DNA of 64,000 nt, from the NCBI RefSeq assembly GCF_002775205.1, contig NC_036451.1, positions 19,538,351 to 19,602,350 of the forward strand, in the 5' to 3' direction. The notes under the pieces were generated by a model that searched no databases, was not told the DNA's origin, and worked only from the letters and a program-made list of their open reading frames with translations. This DNA comes from Xiphophorus maculatus. Lineage: Eukaryota > Chordata > Actinopteri > Cyprinodontiformes > Poeciliidae. A program made the position numbers and the translations under genes. This document shows, piece after piece, positions 11,211-24,300 of this stretch. Numbering within the stretch: the stretch's first letter is position 1; each line of letters begins with the position of its first letter.

Positions 11211-12314
11211 TTAGCATTGTTTTTGCTTGCGAATCTTTTTTATCCAGGACACGTATTTTGATACATCTGTATAAACATTAGGGATATTTGGGTCACACTC
11301 CCTGTTGAAAGACACAATGCCTGCAGCTGTTGCTCCACACACTAGAGGTCCTCCTGAATCACCCTGTGAAGAAAGCAGAGCTTGATAAGTTTTGTCTGTT
11401 ATGCAACACTTGGCAGAAATACTTTTAGAGACATATGCACCTTGCAGAATCCTGCTTTTGCGTTATGTCCACCTGCACAAATCACATTGTTTGGAAGATC
11501 GAGCTTCAAAGATTTCCATTTAGTTTTACATTCCTTCAGATTTGTTAAGGTCACTTCAGCCATTTCCAGCACATTGGAAGCTTTGCCACCAGCTCTTGTG
11601 TAGCCCCAGCCAACAACGCGACACTTAGCTTTATCTTTCACTTTCATCTCACCCTTCGGTATTTGGATCGGCTGCACTTTGTTGTTGAGTTGCACTTTCC
11701 TAGACAGCTTTTAGTGAAAGAAAAACATAATGAGAGATTTAAAACTTAAAGGTTTCAGAATACTCACTAAAATTTAAAAGTAAGGGAACTTGCTTTGAGA
11801 AGCATAATGTCATTGCCAGATGTAACACTGTTGAAATCTGGGTACTTGCACCGGGTTACATTATATCTCATTGTGCCATCATCAACTTTCTCGAGGTTGT
11901 GAGTTCCAAGTACAACACTTATAGGGTTACTAAATGAAAAAAAAGAGATTTCGTCTTTATTATTTGAATAAAAGTAGCATTTACAAAATGTCAAAATACC
12001 AAACGTCTTGTAAAACTCACAGTTTATCACAGTGTGCAGCCGTAACCACAAAGTCTTCACTGATGAGAAATCCCCCACACATATGCTGACCCTTGTTGTT
12101 CTGAACCGAAGCCACATAAAGCATCAAACGATCAGGTACTTTTTTGCCATTAATAATCTCAGTCCCATGAGCTGTAAAAGCAAGAATACAAATAAGCACA
12201 GGTTTCTATTTCAACAAAGAACAATATATAGATTTTAATACCTTTTTGTCTGAGGACTGCCAGAACAAGGAAGAGCATTAAGACCCACCATGTCGCCATC
12301 ATTTTTATCATCAT
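11211..12314 (-). CDS. Granzyme/mast-cell-protease-like serine protease, gene C (complete)
   Basis: Five coding exons on the minus strand: 12242-12314, 12021-12171, 11794-11929, 11441-11707 and 11211-11363. The phases are 1, 2, 0, 0, the frame is open, and the product has 259 residues. Intron 3 (11708-11793) uses a GC donor (AAA then gcaagt) instead of GT; the exon join LLK/LSRKV only works there. The first ATG of a cluster ([10 protein letters not shown]) was taken as start, with a hydrophobic stretch to about residue 22. Activation is at IINGKKV (residue 30) after AHGTE. The triad is His71 (TAAHC), Asp115 (GNDIMLL) and Ser212 (GDSGGP). Exon 4 is four codons longer than in A and B and ends AGFCK; the S1 pocket again has Gly189, Phe190 and Asn226. 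It is clearly diverged from A and B and is the closest relative of pseudogene D. Specificity and cell type are unknown. Confidence 0.92.
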
Positions 12315-12350
12315 CCTCGTAGTATATTGTCGGCTGAGGATTGAAGTATT

Positions 12351-12360
12351 CTCTTATATA
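12351..12360 (-). promoter_or_regulatory. TATA box of protease gene C
   Basis: The minus strand reads TATATAAGAG, ending 37 bases upstream of the first start codon of gene C. Pseudogene D keeps a similar TATATAAC-like stretch near 8270 followed by recognisably similar upstream DNA. Confidence 0.6.
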
Positions 12361-14607
12361 CAGCCTGTGGTTTTTATCGAACATGTCAGTGAAGCCCCCC
12401 CTGTCTATGTGCGGTCACTGTGCACCCGTGGTCAGTAAACCAATGGGAGCTCATTGGGTTTAAGTTACAGTAAACAGAACTTATGTGGTTCTAGATGGAA
12501 AACTTGAAGCACATATGCTCTGTGCAGTTAGAGGGTGAGCTCAGCTCAGCATAATTTTTAAAAAGTAGATGACAAACTGAAACCACTCTCTGAGGTTTTA
12601 GGTCTAAAGGTCTCTCTTCACCCTTGCCCTCCGAGTACCTTGACGCAATAGTTTTCACAGTCTCAGGCTACGAGTCTCTGTGAGTAAGAACAGTGGAGCA
12701 AATAGCGAATCTACGAAACGCCTCTGTGATTTCATAAAGTTACATTTCACAAAATCCATTACACTATTTCTGTCTTAGCACAAATGGCATTATCAATAAG
12801 CCATTTCTTTTTAAATCTCCTATTCACTGAGCCTCCTCAAGGCTGTCATCTGAAGTCTGAAGGACCATTATGACTCATCAAGTCTCTTCTCCGAAACACA
12901 GATATGACTCTCAGTGACAGACATTTTGAAAAGATAACTAATCTAATAGGGTCAGTTTAAATCATAGAAACTTCTAAAATTACACGAAACAAACATATGC
13001 ATGCGAAGCACTTAATGCTCAGCCATAGCGGTGATGTCTGCATGTCAACAGGGTTCATCAGGCCTGGGTGAGAGCAAAGGTGCAGGATTATGTATTGGAA
13101 CAAAGAAGGAATGGTAAAGCCACATTGTGAGATTTTGAACAGGCCTGTCTAAAGACTGGAATTCCTAATTTCTCCCAGCAAAAGTATGTGTAGCAGAAAT
13201 AGCAGCCTATCAAAAACCCCAAAGGTTTACTCAATTCAAACTTCCACCAAACTGAAAGAGAGCTCTGTCTGGATTGTCAGCAGCACATATCATGAGTAAT
13301 CAAATCATAAACAGACAATCATCAATACCTCTTTCAGGCATGGATTCAAACAGAAAGCATGGTATTAAGATCTGAATTACTATGGCCTGGGTGAGAGCAA
13401 ACTTGCTGAGTCATGCAGACAGATGTGCAACAACCTTAGAAGTATTCATTTTTCAGAAAGGGGTTTATTTCTGATTCATCTGGGTCATATCAGATGATAT
13501 TTTTGAAGATTTCTTCAAAGCATTCTAATGAGATCAGTTCTGAAACAGCACATCACCTTTACAATGAGAATCAAACACAACTCCTGTTAACCTGTAATTT
13601 TACATGCAGGATGCATGTAAGCATAGCTTAATACTCTTTACACAAAATCACTTTTCAATGTAGATTAATGCCAACAAGACACACTTAAATGTCTCACTTA
13701 CACCAAGGTTTTGCATGTTTAACCTACACTAAATATTACGGAGCATGCAAAAAATGCTCCTTTTAATAAACATAGGTTTTGTTTCAATTGACACTATTAA
13801 TTTGCTGGACTTGTTTTTTTTTATTGCATTTCCTTGCAATGAAAGATTATCTTGTGAGTGTCATCAAATTAAACCACAAAGCACTGTGTTCTTTGAAACA
13901 AATCTACTGACAAAACTCAAAACCACAACCTATAATCTCTGGAACCTCAGTTTCCTGCTTCTCCGTGTTCTCACGGTTGTGAAATGAAGTCAGCAGTCTA
14001 AGTCAGCGTCAGAACCACATCTTTGATGTTTTTCATCTTCAAAAATAAAGTACATGCTCCGGTAAAGCTCCATTAAACCACAGTATTTGGTTAGTTATTG
14101 TTTTTAAGATTTCTAATTTCTTCCATAAATGAAAATAATTGTCAGTAAAAAATTATAATCCGCAGAAGCCACCTCAAGCAGAGACAGGTGGGCACTCACG
14201 GTTAGAAAAGAGTCTATAGTGTGACGGACTTTGTGTTAATTTTATGAATTGGTATTCTACCTTTGAAGTCTCATGTCTTTAATTTCCCTGGTTTGCTTAG
14301 GCAGTCAGTCTTGCTCCATTTGTAGATGGTGTTTACCATTCTTCCTGTTTTGTCTTGTCTCTTACTCTGTTTCATTGTCAGTGAAAATCAGTCTTGTGCT
14401 GGGAAATTTTATGTGTCTACTACAGTTTTCTGGTTTCTGACTTCTGCTTAGTCATTCGTCCAATGACTTGCTCCCCTTTCAAATTTCTAGTTTTCTACTC
14501 GTCCCCATTCAGGAAACAACGTTTAAAACGTATTTCAGGTGCGTCTAAGGTGAAAAAGTTACACACAAACATCAAGTCCCGCCACATTTATGAAGAAATG
14601 AATTACA
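12361..14607. other. Upstream region of gene C
   Basis: No gene was seen. The segment 12853-13010 is the partner of the copy at 9674-9830. A 19-base word, ggcctgggtgagagcaaa, occurs near 13064 and again near 13384 in direct orientation. Confidence 0.45.
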
Positions 14608-14615
14608 GAATATTG

Positions 14616-14904
14616 GGTAAGACTTTATTTGAAGAGGTTTGCATAAGACTGTCGTGACATTGTCATAAACATCTCATAAAACCTGTCATGAATATGAAGG
14701 AGTCTCTATGAATGTTTATGACTGTTGTCATGAAGTGTCAATATTTACCAAATAATGCAAAGTTGACACTTTTAATATAACTTTGCATTATTTGGTAAAT
14801 ATTGACATTTCATGACAACGATCATAAACATTCATAAAGACTCCTTCATATTTATGACAGTATCATGTCAGTCTTATGCAGACCCTTTCAAAGAAAGTGT
14901 TACT
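14616..14904. mobile_element. Palindromic MITE, hAT type, with 8-bp target-site duplication
   Basis: The 289-bp element is flanked by a perfect 8-bp direct repeat, gaatattg (14608-14615 and 14905-14912). Its ends are GGTAAGACTTTATTTGAA on the left and, read inverted, AGTAACACTTTCTTTGAA on the right. Almost the whole left half is repeated inverted in the right half (for example tcaatatttaccaaataatg on both arms), apart from about 25 extra bases on the left. There is no coding capacity. An 8-bp duplication and terminal inverted repeats are what hAT transposases leave, so this is a non-autonomous fold-back element of that superfamily. Confidence 0.85.
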
Positions 14905-15271
14905 GAATATTGTTGAAAAGTTCATTTTAACCATTTATATAGATTCATAATTACACAGAGATTGATGTTTTCAAGACTGTATTTCTGCTAATTATAATGA
15001 TTTTCTGCTTGCAGCAAATGAAAAACACAACAGGTAAGATTATATTATTTCAGAATAACAAACTATTTTAATTTTATTGTGAGCCTTAAAGTGTGGAATA
15101 CCTACTTAAAGGGTGTTAATTTGAAAAAGTATGCTAATGGTACATAGATTATCTCCAGTGACCTCATGTTTATGGATTTTCTTTTTTTTCACTTCTCAGG
15201 CTTCATGAATACATTTTTGCCCACATCGTTAAGTTCTTCAGGTTGTACCTATTCTGTCTCTTGCCTGCAAT

Positions 15272-15629
15272 TGTCATGTTCTGTGTTTTTCTGTGTATTT
15301 ATTTAGAGTTTTCTGTGTCCCTGAGTCTCCGTGTTGTCCTGTCCTCCCTTTGATTACTCCCAGGTGTTTCTCATTCCCTGATTACCTTCCTGTGTATTTA
15401 GTGTCACCTGTGTGTCTGTGTCTTTGTCGGGTCCTCGTCTAATCAGTCCTTTGTGTTGTCCATTTGTTATACCAGTTGGTACCGACGTTGAGCCCTGGCT
15501 TTCCGCTCAGTCGTGCTGCCTGTGTTTTTGGACTATTTTGGACTTTATTTATCATTAAAACCATCTTTTCTCACTTTACCTGGGTGTGCTGCGTCTGCCT
15601 CACCACTTCAACACCACCGTTTCATGACA
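15272..15629. mobile_element. Solo-LTR-like element with 5-bp target-site duplication
   Basis: The 358-bp element begins TGTCATG and ends CATGACA, so it has the TG...CA ends and short inverted termini of retroviral-type LTRs. It is flanked by a perfect 5-bp direct repeat, gcaat (15267-15271 and 15630-15634). Inside are a TATA-like tgtatttagt and, further on, cattaaaac near the 3' end, consistent with promoter and poly(A) signals on the plus strand. No internal gag/pol sequence adjoins it. It is best explained as a solo LTR left by recombination. The family is not assigned. Confidence 0.65.
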
Positions 15630-15634
15630 GCAAT

Positions 15635-18600
15635 TGCATTCATGTCCTCAAATAGTAACCATTCATATTTAAAGTTGAGCCTCAAAATTACTCCATGAAT
15701 ATTATTTTACCATACTTTACCATACCAAACTCACAACAGAAAGTTTCTCATAGTGAAGTTGGGGGAAAAGGAAGCAATGTTTTCAAACATTTAGCCTGAT
15801 CTCCAATGAAATCCCGGGAAGTCAATTGCCTTAATTATTCACCTAATAATCAAATAATAGGAGGACCTATAATTGCACATAAATCAAGACTTTTCTGGAA
15901 GAGTGACATGAAGAAGAACACTTAAACTTTGCCACTAATCATGCAGAAAATGCAACAAACATGCAAACGTGCAAGAAAGTGCTGCAGTCAGAGAAGACTG
16001 AAACTGAACTCTCAGGTCTATTTAAAGTTTCATATGTGACTGAACATTGACTCTGCATATCACCCTGAGTACGCCTTCCCCACTACGAAATTTAGTGGTG
16101 ACATTGTTGCCTTTTTGAACAGAAGCTGTTCAGAGTTTATGAGAAGAAGGTAAGTTAGAATAAAACCCCAGATTGGGACAGTTCACCCTCCACTTGGATG
16201 ATGAGAAACCTTCAGCCAGAGCTACAGTCGAATTATTTCAGTCAAAGCATATTAAAGTCTTAGAAGGCTTACAATAAAAAATTGCGACAGCTGTATGCTC
16301 AACAGGTTTTGCATTCTTCAATGTCCTCAATTACTTCTGTTTTGGTAAGATGTCACAACTTCCAGCTAAGAAGAATACTAAGAAATTACGTTAAGCAAAT
16401 GGGGAAGTAAAAAGGAGCAAACAATTTATTGGAAACTGTTACTCGAAATGAATCTATTGACACCCTTTCCAGATGTTTGCCACATCAGTGATTATGGCTT
16501 TCAATAATTTTGTAGTCTCTTCTCTGTGTTGGAGCTGAACAGACTGTCAAGCGAGGACTTCCTTTTATGTCTCATGCACTTACTGTCAGCGTCTACTTCT
16601 GCTTTTACTGGGTATTTGACTGGGTTTATTTGTTATATTCTATGTGGTGGTATGTCAAAAAAAATAATATCCACAAACCTGTATGTATTTTCCAAGTACA
16701 TAGAATTAGCGATGCATGGCATACATGCAGAGTTATGCACAGCATTAACATTTCCTTTGAAGTTTTATGGTTTTAATCCAAAGTCCTACAAGTAAATAAA
16801 ATGTATTTAAAACCTCTTGACTGTTCAGTCAGATCAGTACATTCAGTACCTGATCAGTAAGAAGCTGGAAGTGGAGATATTGGTAAGATATTGTTTATCT
16901 TTGAATAGAAGCAAAATGTGCGGTTGAGATTATTTATCGCTTTGCACAACATTTCTTCATTTTGTGGGTTTCATATTCATCTACACTTCCCCCTCTTCCT
17001 GTGTTGCAGTTCTGGTGCACACTCTTGTTCACCAGTTGTTGTTTTTTTTTTGTTTGTTTTTTATGTTTTAGCCTTTGGACACATTTGTTTTAAAACATTT
17101 GAAGTAGCAAAAGTAAATAGCAATTCACGTTTGCCATATGGTTTTGTGAAGACCATACCACATTAAAACAATAGCATGTAACTTTTATATATAAAAAAAA
17201 AACAGTTTTATTACATACTTGTTAAAACTGTTGCTTTGTCATGACAGTATAATATGAGACTGATAGTCGGAGAAAAAAGTCAAGCTCCTTCCTGCACTAC
17301 TTTAGCAAATACAAATTGCAGAAAAGCATCACTAGCATTCTGCTCAACGGACTAATGGGAGAGAAACAACTTACCATTACAGGAAAACTGCTTATCTGCT
17401 GTCATTGGTGGGCATCCTACATAGCCTGAGCATTCATGACTGGCTCTGTTGGGGAGAGCATGTATACACAAGCATGATTGACAACATACTAAAATCTTCC
17501 ACCTGGTTGTTTCTGATCGAGCTGTGTATATTCACAGTTAGCACTGGGCGAACTGGGAGAAGGCAGAGGAGTTTTTTCACAGAATATCTGTCTTATGTTA
17601 AAGTTCCAGCTTTTAACAAATATGTTATATTTTTTTTAAATAAAAGTTATAAAAGTTACATACTACATAGCCTGGCATTGCCTGTCAGATTTATAAGATT
17701 AAAGTCAGAACTATTTTTTTTTCCCCAGTGGCCCTAATCCTCTTCCGTATCTCTGAAATATTAGTTCTCATTCCTCTTTTTTTATACGTTTTTTTAAATA
17801 ATTTTTTTAGAACCCCCCCCCCAAACTTTCACTTTTTGACCATTGGGGGGAGCCATTTGTCCGTCAGAGAAAAATCTCAAACCCAGCTTGTAAACAAGAT
17901 CTCTGTATCTAAACTGCTTCATTTTAGATAATAATCTTTTTGAAAAATAACTTGAGTAACATCTTATAAACTATCAATTGCTTATTAATAAATTCATTGC
18001 ATAAATTACAGCATGCAGTCTGCCTCAAGTTTCATGATTCTATGTTGACCTGTTTGAGAATGCAGTCAGTGAGTGATGAGCAGGTGAACCGGAAGATGGG
18101 AGTGGAAGATTTCAGGAAATCAAAACACCTGTAAGCTAAATATTTATCTTGTATGTGCTTTGTATGTTGTAATAAGTAATACAATTTCTTGTCATTTTAA
18201 AATTGTTTCAGTGGCAATTACAAGAAGTGTTTTGATTATTATTGAAGTAAGCAAGAAAGCAATGGTCATTTCAAGTTGAGACATTGGTACAATTATTGGT
18301 TTGATGTTTTACTATTATTTCCAAACTGCAACTCTGTTTTCTGTTTATATCTTGAATAACTACCACAGGGAAAATAATGTATTTATCCATATCTTTTCTT
18401 AAGTAGAGCGTCCAATGAAGCCTGGTGATCTCAGTATGCTATGCTTTGCATTCAGTTCTCTAATGTGAGTTTGGAAGATTTTTACCTCCCTCCAGGTACT
18501 TGGTGGTAAGATAAACTTGGGGTCAGCTTCCAGCTTTTGAACCATGCAAAGTGTTGTGGAAAAGGAACACAGTAGTAAAAATGTCAAAACATTTTTCCTA

Positions 18601-20889
18601 AACAACAAGAATATATTGCTAAAACTTTTGTACATTTTCTTGTAGACTCATCTTGACTCATAAAGTTAATCACACATCTGCCCTACTTGAAATGCATGTT
18701 ATTGTTGTTTTTGCCTTTCCTATTTTCAAGAGAGAATTGGACTGAATTTAATGACAACAGAGTCAGTCATATTAATACATGTGCACACATTCATACACTG
18801 AAATGGAAATAAGTAGCTGAGTTTGTGTTGAGTGCCTTGCCCAAGAACACATCAACAAGGGAGACCAGGAAGTTATTGGTAACTAAGTAAAGATTTTCTG
18901 TCTATTCAAATATTCTTTGAAAATAAAATAGAAATGAAACAATTTTTCTGTTACATTTATTCTAATGAAATGTAATACCTCAGTTGCTGGCATCTGATTT
19001 TTGAAAAGATTTCTTACCACTTATTAGGTGTACTCAAATTAAGGTTGGATGTTTAGAAAACTGTAATGATAACATATGCTGCTGTAATAGACAACACATA
19101 TTTACAAGGTGTGCCAGTGGCGTAAGTCTGGACTTCCCTTGCACACTCATTTAGAAGCAGAGGTCTTTAAGTTTAGGTTCCTCAGTCGACAACCTGATGA
19201 CAGAACAGGACGTTTGCTTATTGTCTGATTTTAATCCAATAAAAACCTTCACACCTGGTCTGTTTCAACCCCAACCACAACATAATGGTCAGAACTCGAC
19301 ACTGTGCAGAAATGTCAAAGTGGACCATCCACCTGTTGATCTTTGAAGTGAAAACAAATATCACCGTGCTCGCAGTGACAAAATGCAGAGTTGGTCTGGT
19401 TTCACCGGCATAAAGAATTATTCACATAAAGTGGGGCTTAAGAGAGCAGGGTGGACAGGCTTTGGCACAGCTCTGGCTTTGTGCGATGCCGCTCTGCCTT
19501 TGGTCTTTTCCAGTTACTAATGGCCAAAGACAACCTCGCAATGATGACTGGGAAGGTGGCCAACACCAGGCTGACCTGCCTCAGCTGACCAAACAACATA
19601 TATGGAGTCCACTTGTGTTACTCCCATTCATTTTTTTTATTGGCTAATCATCTTTCTGTCAATAAAAAAAAGCTCAACCTGAAATATAAAAATGGTTACA
19701 ATTCCCTAAATCAGGTGAGTTGACACCTGATGTTTACGTGAACTCGTTCAAAAAGGCATGACATTTTTGACTCTCTGTCTGACTTTAAATCAGAATAAAC
19801 CTTTACTGTTTAAGTCAGTTATAATTATTGCTACAATTGTTGAAAGAGATCATTTTTAAAAATTTTCTTCAGGTTCAGAGGGTTTTGCATATCCTGTCAA
19901 AAAGCATCTCACAACAGTCCTTTCTAACATTCCTTCTAACAGTTGTGGTACAACTGTGTCAGGTTCATAAGTCGGTCACACTAGCTTATCGATCAGGGCT
20001 TTGTGATGGCTACGCCAAAATATTGATTTTGCTGCCATCGGGCCAGTGTAATTAATTTGAAGTTATGCATAACAATGATGAAACATGACCGGTCTATGTA
20101 AAAATCTGGTTTCAAGTGCATTTTAATGTTTTATGTTTGTTTCAGAGGGATATAGAATTAGTTTCTATATTTCTACCTTTTTAAAAGTCAAACAAGACAA
20201 ACGTATCAAGCTTGTTCTCAGCAAGAAAGCACATATTCCTAGTTAAATTCTCTAATGTATCCTTCTTTACGTCCAACTTTGCTCTTCACAAAATCATCTC
20301 TCCACTAATCCCTCCACCTCAGTCCCCCAGCATCTGGCACGGCAGCAAGCATCCAGAGAATTTGCGACGTGGGGTTTGACCAGTCGGCACCACACATACC
20401 TGCGGCATGGTGTGGCAGGGATTAAGGGGAAACGTGGTGCAGGTGCCACTCAGCTGCCCCATTTAAACTTCACTAAGTGGCCTCAGACATGAACACTAAT
20501 CCACTCAGTGATGAGATGCCCTGAGGCTGCTGCAGAAACTGGTAGCTCTGCTACAGACTTCCAGCACTATGCTTGGACAGTCTCACAGCTTCGGTGCAAA
20601 AAATAATAATAATATCGAACTCCGGAGGGAACGTTTGTTTTCATAAAATTGTATTTCCTTTGCCTGTGCTTCATGTGTGATGAATCAATTTGTTCATGTT
20701 TTCCCTCGCTTTTATGAAATATTTTCTCTAGGGAGTCGGGACAGGAAAGTCTGTTTTGATTCTCACTGTGTGAATGTGGAGAGATGCACAAAGACATGAA
20801 TGGAAGAACTATGTCGATTCTGCTGGAAGACATTGTCTTTTAAGTTATTTATTGGGATCTTGAAGTAACTCCTTTAAAATAAAAACTTG
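15635..20889. other. Gene-free stretch
   Basis: No exon with a recognisable product was found. Short open frames lack protein features. A run of ten C residues lies at 17813-17822 beside T-rich runs. The rest is unique-looking AT-rich DNA. Confidence 0.45.
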
Positions 20890-20899
20890 AACCAGAACT

Positions 20900-21315
20900 A
20901 TGCAAAAGAAATCATACACCCTGATATTTTTTCACATTTTGTCATGCTGCAAAGTGTGATTCACCCTAAAACTGGTTGATTTGTGTCTGAGGCTGAGAGC
21001 AGTATTGAAGAAGTTCTGATTGTGTACATGTGACAAAAACATCCTGTATTTTCAATATATCTGAACTATGGCAGTTTGGCCAAAGAGTTTTCTTTCAAAG
21101 AGAATTTAATCAACTTTATGGAAGAATGAGTATGATGAAACCAAACAGGAACTTCTGAACCATTACTCCAAATGGTATGTTTAGAGTAAAAACATCTCAT
21201 GTAAAGGTGGTGGCTGCATTATGCTCAGGAGTGTCTTTTTGTTAGATGAAACTGGAGTCTTTGTCAAGCTAGATGAGATTATGAATGGATCCAAAATCCA
21301 AAATTTTCTAACCCT
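20900..21315 (+). mobile_element. Tc1-like DNA transposon relic
   Basis: From about 21130 the plus strand translates as DETKQELLNHYSKWYV, a stop, and then KGGGCIMLRSVF and VKLDEIMNGSKIQN. This is the DDE region of Tc1/mariner transposases (family pattern DETK.EL..HNSK.YVW, GGGSIMLWGCF, LV.VEGIMN). A stop codon and lost residues break the frame. Upstream DNA (acaccctgatattttttcac) resembles the outer parts of common fish Tc1 copies. Dead element; the ends were not defined. Confidence 0.7.
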
Positions 21316-24300
21316 TACTTGAAAGCATTTTGCCAAAAAAAGCTATGTACAGCTTTGACAGAAAACACTGTATTGACCTGGTTGACGTAAGGAGGACAGT
21401 GTTCCCTTTATTCTTATATTTTGTGCTTCTTTGCTTTTGGTTTTTTTTGTGTGTTTGTACTTTTTTTAAAAACTGTTTTAAAGTAAAACACAGCATTACA
21501 AACAGCTCTATCAGTTCTCTACTAATGTTTAGTTCAGCCTTGCCACTAGATCGTCTCCAAAAAGATACATCATTTCACATGATGAAGAACTGATATTTTT
21601 ACCTGAACTTGATCAAAGTGTAACTTAATAACCATACATGCACACATGCTCAAAAACTCACATCCCCACTCATCTTTGGCGCACCCTTCAGCCCATCTAT
21701 TCAGCATTATAGCTCGGGCTGTTTTTGTAACAAAACAAGCTCTAATCCTAAATTCAGGGAGCCATGAATGTGCCTCAACAAATGGCAGACAAATGAGAAG
21801 GATTAGCAAGGGCCTGTGAAAGAGTGAAAGGTTTGCCATTGATCTACGGTGGTCCCGTTCTCTTTCAGGGCCACTCGGTTTGAAAACCCCACTGAGTAAG
21901 AGCATACAGGGCCACTCCAGAGCCCCCTAGGCCACCGAGATACACACAACAGCCACAATTAGTCTCAGGAGCTGTAATAGCAATTCAATAAGCGCTTTAA
22001 AGTTGTGCCTTAGTCTGTCAGACACCACCACCCCCCTCAACACAACCCCTCCCATCTCTTCCATTTTCATCTACATACATAAGATTGGTATTATGAGTGG
22101 TGAGGGGCTCTCTCTTTTTTTTTTTTTCTTTCCCACCCACCACAGTTCTTTTCAGCCGCTGTGAGAGAAAAATGACCACACAGGGTTTCAAAGGTTTCAG
22201 AGGCTGCGGTTTGTTGTCGCTGAAGCAGCATGACTTGTGCCCCTGTAGATTTTGGCTGAGGCCTTCAAAATGGGTTTCTATTATTACTTTCTTCTGTCAC
22301 TCAGCCGCAAAACGAAGGTTAAAGCATTCAGAGTATCCTTTTCTATAAAGGGTGCTTTAGGTGATTTGTATAGAATTACTCATGTGGAGTTTTGATGAAA
22401 ACGTCGGAGCAGATTTAGGTTTTCTTAAAGATTGGGAACCTTCTGCTGTGTATGTATGTGCAGACGTATGAAGCCTGTCTTGCAGCTTGCCAGGTGCCGT
22501 CTTTCAAAGCTTTAGCCCAATCTGCGCATGAATCACCTCAGATCTGATGTAATGCTGTGTAAACACCTGTGACATGAACGTGACAGAGAAAAGGTGCATC
22601 AGCCTCAGCGCCCTGTTTTTGGGGCATTCCTTTTATATTCAGCACAGTGTTTAGGGTTTCTCCTTATGCCCCCAGATCAAAGACCAAAGCCTTTGATGAG
22701 GACTTCCAAAGAATCTCTGCCAAAGAGCATAACACTGACAGGACAGTGGTAGAGCAATGATAATCACAGCTCCCATTTGCTATGCCCGTAGTTGGCATCA
22801 AAAGTCAGTTGCATTCTCAGGACAAAAAGAGAGAGGGGAAGTTTGTGAATGGCTTAAAAGGGAGAGAGAGAGCAGGGCAAAAAGAATGAGGACAATGGCA
22901 AAGAGGAGAAGCAGTTCAAAGTACAAGCAGAAAATGAGATTACGTTGCACAATGCAGGGTTTAGTTTGTACCTGCGACGCCTCGTTATACGTTTCTCTGC
23001 AGAGGTATAGAGATAGACTTTGTTTTCATGTAAAAGCTAAACCTTTTAAATTCACTGTAATTGTATGTCAAAAGAGCTATGGGGAAGTTTATATGCATTA
23101 TGGCCATAATAACTATAATATTAGGTAAGAAGGTCCACAAATATCAACAGAAGTTTGAGCATATTCTCTACAACCAGAAACAGATGATCACTTTTCTTTT
23201 GACCTAATGACAATGAAGATATCTTAGTGGTAAAAAATTTTTTTGCAGACTCCTTCCACAAATATTAAAATAGGCCACAAGCTGCACTGCGGGTTGTGCG
23301 GCATAATGATTGGCTTACAGGTTGGTCTTCACTCACCCCAACCAGGTATTGTTGACTCTCCTTTCTGCTCGCTGAGAAGACCATGTGATGTCCTATGCCG
23401 TTGGATGGTTGATTTGTGTGTGAATTATGTGTAAGAGTAATTTCATCATTTATAGTAGAGCTTTCATCCAGCTGCAGGTTTTCTTCGTCAAGACCTCTCA
23501 TGTGTGAGGTTTGATCAAGATGAGGTGGGCAAATTATGTCACAGAGCTGTGATGGAGATGTTACAAACATTTCTCAGACAGTGGCAGGGTCCAGATAAGA
23601 GGTCACCAGGGAGATAAGAAAGTCAGCGTGACTCATGAGTTTTGCAGATTTTATTTAGGTTTACCAAACTCATCTTGCACGAAGGCACTGAAATGACTTG
23701 GCTTAGATGGATTTTAGGATTGTTTTCTAAGGATGCAACTTTACATACAACTGACCAATAAGCTGTGCTTCATACAGTAAGTGGATCACTAATGTACCAA
23801 TATCCAGCAGTAATATCATACAAACTGAGCCAAACATAAAACTTGAATATAGCTATTTTGCTTGGAGTCCAACAAAAGAGTCAAAAATAACAATATACAT
23901 CAACTTTAAGAGTTAAAGAGTAAGAATAGTGTTAAATATATTAAATGTTCTATAAGCAACAGTTGTGTTTTCTAGGGTTAGCAAGTCTTTACAGAGAGGC
24001 AGTATGGATTAAACTATTTACTACTCAGCTTGAATGTTTATGGTGGTATATGGTTTATGGAGTCTGCTCCATATGGAATACCATGTTTGTGTTGCAGTAC
24101 AAACATGTACAGTACCAGCAAGTTAGGGACATGCTGTGTGGTTTATGTTCCTGCCTTTTAAACTATCATCTATTGGCTGAGAGTTAGATGAGGTCTGACA
24201 GAAATACACAGACGTATACAAAGGGTATTAAATGATATCAGCTCTTTGATTACCTCACGTTCTGTTCTTCTCTAATATATGGAGAATTGCTGGTCATTGC

